Source: Palsa-872 sp036844615 (GTDB lineage Bacteria > Chloroflexota > Dormibacteria > Dormibacterales > Dormibacteraceae). From it: a stretch of 7,714 nt of DNA. This document shows, piece by piece, positions 1-6,471 of the stretch. Both the position numbers and the translations under genes were made by a program. The notes below the pieces were generated by a model, which was not told where the DNA came from, did no database searches, and saw only the letters and a program-made list of their open reading frames with translations. Every line of letters starts with the position of its first letter. Positions within the stretch are counted from its first letter, which is position 1. The stretch spans positions 1 to 7,714 of the forward strand of contig DAIUFK010000088.1 of assembly GCA_036844615.1 (NCBI GenBank), given 5' to 3'.

Positions 1-64
1 GAGATTCGAACTCGCGGTCTCCTGGTCCCAAACCAGGCGCTTTGCCGAGCTAAGCTACCGCCCG
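1..64 (-). tRNA. tRNA-Pro (anticodon UGG), 3' end cut by the window edge
   Basis: Read on the minus strand from 64 down, the arms fold in order: 7-base acceptor 5' strand (CGGGCGG), TA, D arm (GCTT/AAGC), anticodon stem CCTGG/CCAGG around the loop TTTGGGA, a 5-base variable loop, and a T arm starting GCGAG-TTCGAAT. Positions 34-36 of the tRNA are TGG, so it reads proline codons. G37 and C1 are both usual for bacterial tRNA-Pro. The rest of the T stem, the 3' acceptor strand and the discriminator base lie beyond position 1. It follows rdgB on the same strand after 65 bases. Confidence 0.93.
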
Positions 65-84
65 CTTCGCGACTGCAACCCTAA

Positions 85-126
85 ACGACCCTCACCCCAA
101 CCCTCTTCCCCACGTGGGAGAGGGAG
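85..126. repeat. REP-like hairpin element downstream of rdgB
   Basis: The short gap between rdgB and tRNA-Pro holds a C-rich stretch ending in an inverted repeat. CCCTCT (101-106) plus CCC (108-110) pairs with GGG (116-118) plus AGAGGG (119-124), giving 9 base pairs with one bulged T at 107 and a 5-base loop. The form CCCTCACCC..AACCCTCT..GGGAGAGGG resembles short dispersed intergenic repeats of many GC-rich bacterial genomes; this is from memory and not a search result. No T tract follows on the minus strand, so it is not a classic intrinsic terminator, although it could still slow polymerase or protect the rdgB mRNA end. Confidence 0.42.
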
Positions 127-129
127 TAT

Positions 130-717
130 TCAACCAGACAGGCGCTCCAGCGCGCCTGATTCCAGGAGCGCGCGCGTGGCGCGGGCCCGATGACTGTACC
201 GCCGCTTCTCCTCCGGCGGCATCTCCCCGAACGTCTTCCCAGCGCTGGGCACCAGGAACACCGGGTCGTAGCCGAAGCCCGCAGCGCCGCGCCACTCGGG
301 CACGATCTCGCCCCTGCACTCGCCTTCGAAGAACCTGGTCGGCTGACCAGGCTCCGCCAGGGCGAGAACGCACACGAAGCGCGCGTTCCACGGCCGGGGC
401 TTGCCCTCGAGCCGCCTCAACAGCTCAGCGGTGCGCTCCTCTTGTGTCGGTCCGAGGCGCGCCGAACGGATGCCGGGAAAGCCAACAAGCGCCTCGACTT
501 CCACACCAGAGTCATCGCCAACCGACGCCAACCCCGATCGCGAGGTCGCTGCCTCCGCCTTCAGCCGCGCGTTCTCAGCGTAGGTCTCCCCCACCTCATT
601 GACCTCGCTGTCGAAGGCCACGAGCTCAACACCCGCTCCGGCCAGCAGCTCTCGATACTCGCGCAGCTTTCCCATGTTGCCGGTCGCGATGACCAGCCGC
701 CGGCGTTGCTCAGCCAA
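130..717 (-). CDS. rdgB: RdgB/HAM1-type XTP/dITP pyrophosphatase
   Basis: This cytosolic nucleotide-pool cleaning enzyme hydrolyses dITP, dXTP and ITP to the monophosphate and pyrophosphate, keeping deaminated purines out of nucleic acids. The 195 residues match the usual family length. Visible family motifs are the substrate-binding ATGNMGK (11-17), ENARLKA (48-54), the metal-binding GDDSG (67-71), GIRSAR (82-87), FGYDP (148-152) and the C-terminal SHR (175-177). The start is TTG at 717: an in-frame TAG at 726-724 lies just upstream, and no ATG, GTG or TTG occurs between 717 and the conserved N-terminal strand. An AGGA at 734-731 is a distant (13-base) ribosome-site candidate. It follows rph by 17 bases and is probably cotranscribed; an rph-rdgB pair is common in Gram-positive bacteria. 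Confidence 0.95.
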   Translation of the reverse strand: MAEQRRRLVIATGNMGKLREYRELLAGAGVELVAFDSEVNEVGETYAENARLKAEAATSRSGLASVGDDSGVEVEALVGFPGIRSARLGPTQEERTAELLRRLEGKPRPWNARFVCVLALAEPGQPTRFFEGECRGEIVPEWRGAAGFGYDPVFLVPSAGKTFGEMPPEEKRRYSHRARATRALLESGALERLSG

Positions 718-734
718 GCGTGGCTAGCGGTCCT

Positions 735-1466
735 TCACAGCAACGCTATAGCGCGCTTCTGCCCGACGATCAAGTCCTTGATGCCTTTGTTGGCCAGCGC
801 AAGCATCGCGTCGAGCTCCGAGCGCGCGTAGGGCGCGCCTTCGGCAGTCGCCTGCAGCTCGACCAGATTGCCGTCCTCGGTCATCACACAGTTGAGGTCG
901 GTTGAAGCTTGAAAGTCCTCGGTGTAGTCGAGGTCCAGCATCGGTTTGCCGTCGACAATGCCGCAGCTGACTGCGGCGAGGTACTGACGAACTGGGACCT
1001 GGTCGACCATGCGCGCATCTTTCATCCGCTTCAGCGCCATGTAAAGAGCAGCGAACGCTCCGGTGATCGAAGCCGTGCGTGTGCCGCCATCGGCCTGCAG
1101 CACGTCGCAGTCGAGGGTGATCGTCCTCTCCCCTATCCTCCCCATGTCGACGGCGGCGCGTAGGGAACGGCCGATCAGCCGTTGGATCTCGTGGGTGCGA
1201 CCACCCAGTCGACCCTGGACCGCTTCCCTCATCCCGCGATCGTGCGTCGAGCGCGGCAGCATCGAGTATTCGGCGGTGATCCAGCCCTGGCCGCTTCCAC
1301 GCCGGTGGGAAGGGACTCGATCCTCGACGCTCGCGGTGATCCAGACGCGCGTGCGACCCATCTCGATCAGGCACGAGCCCTCGGCATGAACGTTGACGCC
1401 AAGCTCGATCTTCAGCGGACGCAGTTGGTCAGGCAACCGGCCATCGAGCCGTGACGATTCGCTCAT
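735..1466 (-). CDS. rph: Ribonuclease PH
   Basis: RNase PH is a phosphate-dependent 3'-5' exoribonuclease that trims tRNA 3' ends and works as a hexameric ring of dimers in the cytosol. The 243 residues match the family. Motifs in order: SRLDGR (5-10, where most members have SRPDGR), the GQGWITAEYSMLPR stretch (59-72), GGRTHEIQRLIGRSLR (88-103) with the phosphate-binding arginine near R90, DCDVLQADGGTRTASITGA (119-137), and LDLDYTEDFQASTD (177-190) with the catalytic aspartates near D178-D184. The ATG overlaps the tatC stop by four bases (ATGA), which points to translational coupling, and a weak AGGT lies just ahead of it. No truncation or frameshift is visible. Both flanking tRNA genes lack an encoded CCA or are cut before it, so tRNA maturation here would need a CCA-adding enzyme as well. 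Confidence 0.97.
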   Translation of the reverse strand: MSESSRLDGRLPDQLRPLKIELGVNVHAEGSCLIEMGRTRVWITASVEDRVPSHRRGSGQGWITAEYSMLPRSTHDRGMREAVQGRLGGRTHEIQRLIGRSLRAAVDMGRIGERTITLDCDVLQADGGTRTASITGAFAALYMALKRMKDARMVDQVPVRQYLAAVSCGIVDGKPMLDLDYTEDFQASTDLNCVMTEDGNLVELQATAEGAPYARSELDAMLALANKGIKDLIVGQKRAIALL

Positions 1467-2215
1467 TTACCTATCAGTTTGAGGACTAACGTGGAGCCTT
1501 CGTAAAAGATGTAGAGCGGCACGAACATGATCAGCGGCGTCAATGGGTCGACGCCTGGCGTAAGAAAGTTCGCGACCAGGGCCAACCCGATGAACCACCA
1601 AGGCCGGTTCTTGTACAGCCAGCGGGACTTGATGATTCCGAGCATCCCGAGTACCACAAGCACCACCGGGAGCTCGAACACGAGGCCGAAGCCGATGACC
1701 ATCGCCAGGATGAAACCGATCAACTCCGTAATGTCAGGGAGATACGTCACGTGGCTAGGCGCAAAGCCGGTCAGGACGTGGATGTAGAGTGGTAGCGCGT
1801 ATACCGCAGCGGCCACGCCCAGCGCAAAGAACACGATGGTGGCGACTACCAGGGGCAGGATCAGCCTGCGCTCGTGGCGGTGGAGGCCCGGGCTGACGAA
1901 CCACCAGATCTGCTGGATGACGACGGGCGCCGCAAGGACAAGCCCGATGTAAATGGCGACAACCAGGTCGGTGATGACGCCGCCCGCGGGGTGGAGGTAA
2001 ATCGCATTGCCGACGCCAGCCCTCGCTACGAGGTAGCTGATGACCTGGGCGGAGAGGAAAAATGACAACACTGTCGTTGCCGCCCAAGCGCCGAAGATGA
2101 TAATCAGCGCCCGGCGCAACGCTTCGAGATGCTCGATGATCGACATGCGCTGGTCCTCGATCGGAATCTCGGTCTGGCGAGGACCGCGCCGAAGGACCCT
2201 GTCTAGAAGCGCCAC
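1463..2215 (-). CDS. tatC: Twin-arginine translocase subunit TatC
   Basis: TatC is the polytopic inner-membrane receptor for twin-arginine signal peptides. The 250 residues hold about six hydrophobic segments, starting near 36-54, 81-100, 118-140, 164-182, 184-197 and 206-240. Conserved sites are visible: MSIIEHLEALRR (24-35) before the first segment, FVSPGLHRHERR (106-117) on the cytoplasmic loop, the membrane glutamate in VFELPV (E181) and LTPGVDPLT...YE near the C-terminus. I chose GTG at 2215 because AAGGG lies 7 bases upstream; ATG at 2146, right at MSIIEHL and preceded by GAGGA, is a credible alternative that would remove 23 residues. It follows tatA by 10 bases and overlaps rph by 4. 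Leu243 is encoded by the rare codon TTA. Confidence 0.96.
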   Translation of the reverse strand: MALLDRVLRRGPRQTEIPIEDQRMSIIEHLEALRRALIIIFGAWAATTVLSFFLSAQVISYLVARAGVGNAIYLHPAGGVITDLVVAIYIGLVLAAPVVIQQIWWFVSPGLHRHERRLILPLVVATIVFFALGVAAAVYALPLYIHVLTGFAPSHVTYLPDITELIGFILAMVIGFGLVFELPVVLVVLGMLGIIKSRWLYKNRPWWFIGLALVANFLTPGVDPLTPLIMFVPLYIFYEGSTLVLKLIGK

Positions 2216-2225
2216 GAGACGACCC

Positions 2226-2480
2226 TTAGCTGGGGAAAGAGGAGGTTGACTCCGGGCCCTTGGCAGGGGCGCTTTCGGCTGGGGTAGCCGGCGGTGGCGG
2301 TGGCTCCGCCGGTGTGGCGCGAGCGGCCGTCGTCACCTCGTTGGTCAGCTCCGTAGTCGCCTTGCGGAACTCGCGCATCGCCTTGCCCACCGCACCGCCG
2401 AGCTCGGGCAGCCGGCCGGGACCGAAGATGATCAAGACGACGACGAGGATGACGATCAACCACAGGGGATGGAATGGCAT
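2226..2480 (-). CDS. tatA: Twin-arginine translocase TatA/E-type subunit
   Basis: This is a small pore-forming component of the Tat system, which exports folded, often cofactor-loaded proteins. The 84 residues show the standard plan: one N-terminal membrane helix (about 5-19), the FGP hinge (19-21) with RLPELG, an amphipathic helix VGKAMREFRKAT (31-42) and a low-complexity Ala/Pro-rich tail (about 54-84). His4 lies where TatA or TatB often has a polar residue. It is paired with tatC downstream, and no separate tatB lies in the window, so it may serve both roles as in minimal TatAC systems; that is inference. The ATG has no Shine-Dalgarno sequence but sits 8 bases after a perfect TATAAT, so translation is probably leaderless. 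Confidence 0.93.
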   Translation of the reverse strand: MPFHPLWLIVILVVVLIIFGPGRLPELGGAVGKAMREFRKATTELTNEVTTAARATPAEPPPPPATPAESAPAKGPESTSSFPS

Positions 2481-2488
2481 CTGGCCCG

Positions 2489-2494
2489 ATTATA
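2489..2494 (-). promoter_or_regulatory. Probable leaderless promoter -10 element for tatA-tatC-rph-rdgB
   Basis: TATAAT, a perfect -10 match, lies at 2494-2489 on the minus strand, followed by 8 bases (CGGGCCAG) and then the tatA ATG. A start 7-9 bases after the -10 would put the first mRNA base at or within about one base of the ATG. No purine-rich ribosome site lies between. I see no good TTGACA at 16-18 bases upstream. It falls in the 47-base gap after the cyclophilin gene, the largest gap between protein genes in the window, which fits the head of a second transcription unit. Confidence 0.66.
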
Positions 2495-2527
2495 GGCTCC
2501 CAGGCCCTCGAGCCAGCCTGACCCGGG

Positions 2528-3229
2528 TCATCCCACCTGGATGGTGATCGAGATGATCTTGTCGGCGGGCGCCGTCAGCCTCTGAGCCAGGTCCATGCCT
2601 TTGATCACGGTCCCAAATCGGTTATAGACGGCAGTCGGTCCGTTCCCCGGCCAGACCGCCCTTTCGATGAAGAACTGGCTGCCGTTGACCGCGCCTCCGA
2701 CCGGGCGCGCCATGCCCACCGCCCCGACGGCCCATGCAGGGGTCATGTTCGGCTCGCTGGGCAATGTGTACCCGGGCCCGCCGGTGCCGTCGCCGTTGGG
2801 ATCTCCGCTCTGAGCGACCAGGTCGTCGGTTCTCCACGGCATGCCGTTGTAGTAGCCGTTGAGGGCGAGAACTATGAAGTTGTTCACTGTCACCGGGGCG
2901 ACCTCCGGATGAAGCTGGATCACGAATGCACCCTGGGTGGTGTTGACCGTCGCCTGGTACGTGCGTTCGGCGGTTATGCAGATCGGCTGCCGCGAGATGT
3001 ACTGGTGAGGGCCGATCTGGGTCGAAGTGACGCACGCGTCAAGCGCGGTCGGACGTGGCGTCTTCAAAGCCTCATCGATCGCGAGACCCGAGCCAAGCAA
3101 TGCCGCGATGACGATGCCGCTGATCAGGAGTGGAATCCAGGGTCGGCGGCGCCAGGCCTCGGGCAAATCGCTCCCGTCCTCATCAGGGATCGCGACAGGC
3201 CGTCGCGCAGGGAGCTTGGCTTTGCTCAT
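2528..3229 (-). CDS. Membrane-anchored cyclophilin-type peptidyl-prolyl isomerase
   Basis: The 233 residues comprise a charged cytosolic N-terminus, an RRRP stretch (27-30), one hydrophobic segment (about 31-50) and a cyclophilin domain (about 90-233). Domain motifs are TTQGAFVIQLHPEVAPVTVNNF (97-118), WR at 132-133 where the catalytic arginine is expected, AQSGDPNGDGTGGPGY (139-154) and the GSQFFIE core (183-189). It should catalyse cis-trans isomerisation of proline bonds on the outer face of the membrane and help fold exported proteins. Cys66 and Cys84, both outside the membrane, could form a disulfide. The ATG at 3229 overlaps the hemD stop by four bases (ATGA). The open frame extends further upstream, but that part lies inside hemD and has an unlikely Arg/Cys/His-rich composition. 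It is followed by tatA. Confidence 0.88.
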   Translation of the reverse strand: MSKAKLPARRPVAIPDEDGSDLPEAWRRRPWIPLLISGIVIAALLGSGLAIDEALKTPRPTALDACVTSTQIGPHQYISRQPICITAERTYQATVNTTQGAFVIQLHPEVAPVTVNNFIVLALNGYYNGMPWRTDDLVAQSGDPNGDGTGGPGYTLPSEPNMTPAWAVGAVGMARPVGGAVNGSQFFIERAVWPGNGPTAVYNRFGTVIKGMDLAQRLTAPADKIISITIQVG

Positions 3230-4668
3230 TTCTTCACTGCCGCTTCCGCGATGGCTTGAACGAGGCCGTGCGTCGTGTACTCGCGGGCGATGATGTTCAC
3301 CGGGAGGCCGAGCTTGCGAGCTGTGTCCGCGGTGACAGGCCCCATGCAGGCGATTTCTGCGTCGCCGATCACGGCAGGAAGCAGGTCGTCGGGGAAAGCA
3401 CGTACAAAGTTCGCCACGGTCGAGGAGCTCGTGAACGTGATCACATCCACGCCCTCGGCCTTGAACAGGCGCAGCAGCGCATCGCTTGCCGCGGCTGGGC
3501 ACATCGCTCGGTAGACAGGAAGGATCTCAATCTCGGCACCTCTCTTGGCGAGAAGCGATGGTAATGCGTCGCGCGCAACCTCTGCTCGCGGCACCAGGAC
3601 CCTCATCCCCTCCATCTCCCAGCCCTCGAGCGCCTTGGCCAGTCCCTCCGCCGTGTACTCGGAAGTGACGAGCTCCGGCCGCAGGCCGCGAGCTTCCATC
3701 GACTCGGAGGTCTCCTGGCCGATGGCGCACAGCTTGGACGCGTGGAATGCCCTGGCATCACCACCCGTCTCGAGCACCATCCTGAAGAAGATGTCGACGG
3801 CGTTCGCCGAAGCGAATATCACCAGCGCCGTCCGGTCGAGGTTGGCAATGGCGCCGCGCACTCGCGCGTCGGTAGGCATGGGGCTGATCTCGATGGTTGG
3901 GATTTCGATTACCGAGGCGCCCAGATCGACGAGGGCACGACGGAAAGAGTCGACCTGGTGGCGAGCTCGAGTGATCAACACGCGGCGCCCGTGCAGAGTC
4001 CGCTTCGAGAGCGTGTCCAGCCGATCCGACATCTCGACACCTGGGCCCAGCACCAGGAGCGCGTCGCCTCGCAGGCCGTAGGTCGCCGCCTTGCGCGCAA
4101 GCTCGCCGAGGGGTGCGCTGACGCGGTGCTGGCCCGGCTGGCCTGGGTTGAGGATCAGCGCGGCAGGGGTCTCGGGAGTCCTGCCGTCGGCCATCAGCGT
4201 CTTGATACCCGACTCCCACCAGCCTGATGCAAGCCTCAGGACTATGGTCTCAGCCCCCTTGACCAGCCCGAAGCCAATCGATGCCGAGCGTCCTTCGATG
4301 GTGAGTGGGATGCCGCTCATGACGGGGGCGGCAAGCTCCAGGATGAGGCCCGGCATGGACTCGAAGTCCACTCCCGCGCGGTCCAGCTTCTCGGCGAGCT
4401 CGCTTCCATTGGAGAACGCATAGGGGTTGCCAGGGAACAGAACTGTGACGGTGCGGCCGGTGCGAGCGAGCTGGATGACCTCCTCCGCGGAGTCCAATGG
4501 TGCAATGTCCGCGCGCGGAGGTGCGAGGTGGAGCAGCGCGGCACCGCAGCCGTCGCAGCATCGGATGATGTCGGCTTCCTTGATCGCCTCCACCGCCTGA
4601 ACCGTCGCAAGACCTGGGTGCCCGGGCCCCACACCGACGAGCCTGACTCGGCTTGATCGGAGCACCAA
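3226..4668 (-). CDS. hemD: Fusion of a tetrapyrrole-methylase-like domain with uroporphyrinogen-III synthase (HemD)
   Basis: The C-terminal half (about 226-480) is uroporphyrinogen-III synthase, which cyclises hydroxymethylbilane with inversion of ring D. It shows RRVLITRARHQVDSFRRAL (228-246), FASANAVDIFF (285-295), VLVPRAEVARDALPSLL (357-373), DVITFTSSSTVANF (408-421) and GPVTADTARKLGL followed by YTTHGLV. The N-terminal half (about 7-225) resembles SUMT/CobA methylases: VGVGPGHPG, PGNPYAFSNGSE, MPGL..LAAPVMSGIPLT and TPAALIL. It departs from active SUMT at several signatures: GPGHP for GPGDP, PGNPYAF for GGDPFVF, and CCDGCG in place of YDRLV. CobA-HemD fusions are well known, but this methylase half may be altered or inactive. 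The start is TTG at 4668, with GTG at 4665 as an alternative; neither has a clear ribosome site. The gene begins 6 bases after the prenyl synthase. Leu369 is a TTA codon. Confidence 0.9.
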   Translation of the reverse strand: MVLRSSRVRLVGVGPGHPGLATVQAVEAIKEADIIRCCDGCGAALLHLAPPRADIAPLDSAEEVIQLARTGRTVTVLFPGNPYAFSNGSELAEKLDRAGVDFESMPGLILELAAPVMSGIPLTIEGRSASIGFGLVKGAETIVLRLASGWWESGIKTLMADGRTPETPAALILNPGQPGQHRVSAPLGELARKAATYGLRGDALLVLGPGVEMSDRLDTLSKRTLHGRRVLITRARHQVDSFRRALVDLGASVIEIPTIEISPMPTDARVRGAIANLDRTALVIFASANAVDIFFRMVLETGGDARAFHASKLCAIGQETSESMEARGLRPELVTSEYTAEGLAKALEGWEMEGMRVLVPRAEVARDALPSLLAKRGAEIEILPVYRAMCPAAASDALLRLFKAEGVDVITFTSSSTVANFVRAFPDDLLPAVIGDAEIACMGPVTADTARKLGLPVNIIAREYTTHGLVQAIAEAAVKK

Positions 4669-4674
4669 GAAAGG

Positions 4675-5670
4675 TTAGAGCTTTCGAGATACCACGTAGG
4701 TGGTGAGCGCCGCGAGCGCTGTTGCGGCCTCACCGTCGCCAAGCGACTCCAGCTGTCGCCTCGCCGACGATGCGAGCTCGCGCGCACGCTCGACCGCTCG
4801 CTGTGGTCCTCGGCTTGCGCGCACGATGTCGACTGCCTGCTTGGCTTCGGCGGCGCTCAGCTCGCGCCCGGGGCGCAGGATGCGACCCAGCTTCGCGGCG
4901 ATTGGGGCGTCCTCCCTCGCCAGCATTAAAGGCAGGGTCGCGAATCCCTCGGCGATGTCGTGGCCAATGGGTTTGCCTATCTCGTCCTCGCTGCCTTCGT
5001 AGTCGAGTACATCGTCGGCGATCTGAAACGCAAGGCCGAGCAGGCGGCCGTAGGTTCGCAGGGCGAGCCGCCTTGTGGCATCGATGTGACCAAGAAGGGC
5101 TCCTATGTCACAGCATGCAGCGAGCAGAGCCGCAGTCTTCGCCTCGATCCGCCGCATGTACTCCTCGACGTCAGTGTCGTAGTGATAGCGGATGGCCTGC
5201 TGGCGAACCTCTCCAGCACAGATATCCATCACCGCACGTGCGAGGATGGCAACGGCCTCAGGCGAATCCGTAAGCGCAGCCTGCTCGTATGCCTTGGCGA
5301 AATAGAAATCGCCGACGACGATCGCAGGTTCGTCGCCCAGCTGGGCGGCGACAGTCGGCCTGCCGCGCCTCAGCGGCGCTCGATCGATCACGTCGTCATG
5401 GACGAGGGTTGCAGCGTGCGTGAGTTCCACCGAGACTGCAGCTGGCGTCAGCTTGTCCAGGTCATAGCGGCCGCCTTTCGCTGCAAGGAGCACCAAGGCG
5501 GGCCTGATGCGCTTTCCCCCCGCGGCGACGAGGTCCGCCATCGGCGCAGCGACCACTTCCGGATCAGTGTCAATGAGGCGACGAAGCCGAGCCTCGATCG
5601 TATCGAGGTCCGCCGCGACTGGACCGAAGATGCCGTGAGGCCGCGCCTCTAGGCTTTCGACTCCTCCCAT
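4675..5670 (-). CDS. All-trans polyprenyl diphosphate synthase (long-chain, quinone side chain type)
   Basis: This soluble or membrane-associated prenyltransferase adds isopentenyl diphosphate units to an allylic primer. The 331 residues carry GGKRIRP (51-57), the first aspartate-rich motif DDVID (92-96) followed by RRGRPT, GDFYFAKA (120-127), the second motif DDVLD (219-223) and GKPIGHDIAEGFATLPLML (232-250). Residues 4 and 5 before the first motif are Thr88 and Ala87, not aromatic, as in long-chain enzymes of the IspB/HepT group, so a menaquinone side-chain role is likely; the exact chain length cannot be read. The start is ATG at 5670, with a strong AGGAGGT 6 bases upstream, inside the end of murI; the two genes overlap by 22 bases. 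No other ATG/GTG/TTG start lies before the core. Leu248 uses TTA. Confidence 0.94.
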   Translation of the reverse strand: MGGVESLEARPHGIFGPVAADLDTIEARLRRLIDTDPEVVAAPMADLVAAGGKRIRPALVLLAAKGGRYDLDKLTPAAVSVELTHAATLVHDDVIDRAPLRRGRPTVAAQLGDEPAIVVGDFYFAKAYEQAALTDSPEAVAILARAVMDICAGEVRQQAIRYHYDTDVEEYMRRIEAKTAALLAACCDIGALLGHIDATRRLALRTYGRLLGLAFQIADDVLDYEGSEDEIGKPIGHDIAEGFATLPLMLAREDAPIAAKLGRILRPGRELSAAEAKQAVDIVRASRGPQRAVERARELASSARRQLESLGDGEAATALAALTTYVVSRKL

Positions 5671-6458
5671 ATGCGCACCTCCTGCGCCTCGATGGCCTCG
5701 CCGAAGAGGTTTGCGGCTATCTCGTTCAAGTGGTCAGGCACATCGGTCACGAGGACCTCGTGTGACGGCTCACCGCCGCCACGCAGCCGCGAATGATCGA
5801 GGTGCCGCACCACCTTGTCGGCGGTCGTGATCGCGGAATCGATCATCTCGAACGCGCCGGGATAGACACGCGCGATCGCCGGCTTCAGGAGCGGGTAGTG
5901 CGTGCAGCCCAGGACGAGCGTGTCGGCGCCGAGCTGGACGATGTCGGCAAGGTCTCGGTGCAGGACCTCCTCTGCGCGCATTGAGTCGGCCTGGCCTGAC
6001 TCGACGATATCGACAAGCTCGGGACACGCCTTCTGGTAGACGCCAACCATGGGGTCGAGCTCCTTGATCGCATGCAGATATTCCTGGCTGCGCATCGTGC
6101 CCTCGGTTGAGATCACGCCGATGCGATTGTTCTTGGTCGCCTCCACCGCAGCCTGCGCGCCAGGGCTGATCACACCCACGATGGGCACCTCGAAAAGCTC
6201 GCGTGCGTGGTTCAGCGCCGCGGCGGTCGCCGTGTTGCAGGCGATGACCACCAGCTTGACGTCGCGCGTTTCCAGGTAGCGAATGATGTCGATCGCAAAG
6301 CCGCGCACCTCGTCCTGGTAGCGAGGACCGTAGGGAAAGTGCAGGAGGTCGGCGACGTAGATGGTCGACTCCTCAGGGAGACGCTCGCGGATTGCTTTCA
6401 GTACGGTGAGGCCGCCCACGCCCGAATCGAAGATCCCGATGGGACGCGTGTCGCTCAT
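5649..6458 (-). CDS. murI: Glutamate racemase
   Basis: This enzyme interconverts L- and D-glutamate in the cytosol without a cofactor, supplying D-glutamate for peptidoglycan. The 269 residues match the family. Key sites are intact: IGIFDSGVGGLTVL (7-20) with the conserved Asp11, FPYGPR (41-46), the first catalytic cysteine in VIACNTATAAAL (Cys74), and the second in VLGCTHYPLL (Cys185, with His187). The ATG at 6458 is preceded by GGTGGA a few bases upstream and lies 13 bases after the response-regulator stop. Its last 22 bases overlap the prenyl synthase gene. An active murI implies a peptidoglycan wall. Neighbourhoods with murI, rph and rdgB are known in Bacillus and Mycobacterium; here they are separated by about 4.2 kb. 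Confidence 0.96.
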   Translation of the reverse strand: MSDTRPIGIFDSGVGGLTVLKAIRERLPEESTIYVADLLHFPYGPRYQDEVRGFAIDIIRYLETRDVKLVVIACNTATAAALNHARELFEVPIVGVISPGAQAAVEATKNNRIGVISTEGTMRSQEYLHAIKELDPMVGVYQKACPELVDIVESGQADSMRAEEVLHRDLADIVQLGADTLVLGCTHYPLLKPAIARVYPGAFEMIDSAITTADKVVRHLDHSRLRGGGEPSHEVLVTDVPDHLNEIAANLFGEAIEAQEVRIWEESKA

Positions 6459-6471
6459 AGGTCCACCAGGA

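Noticed and set aside
85..126. Intrinsic terminator after rdgB
   Set aside because: There is a hairpin but no T run follows it on the minus strand, so I recorded it as a repeat-like element only.
114..831. Plus-strand open frames opposite rdgB and the end of rph
   Set aside because: Long open frames on the opposite strand are expected in GC-rich coding DNA. These are Arg/Pro/Ser-rich with no family motif, while the minus-strand proteins carry complete catalytic signatures.
3230..3502. Upstream extension of the cyclophilin reading frame by 91 residues
   Set aside because: It lies wholly inside the conserved end of hemD, is rich in Arg, His and Cys with no recognisable motif, and the ATG at 3229 makes an ATGA overlap with the hemD stop.
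4672..4677. TAACCT ahead of hemD as a possible leaderless -10 element
   Set aside because: It coincides with the prenyl synthase stop codon, is a weak match, and leaves only 3 or 6 bases to the candidate starts, unlike the consistent 8 bases of the two better promoters.
4960..5652. A 230-residue plus-strand open frame opposite the prenyl synthase
   Set aside because: It is antisense to a gene with both aspartate-rich motifs intact, and its translation shows no recognisable domain.
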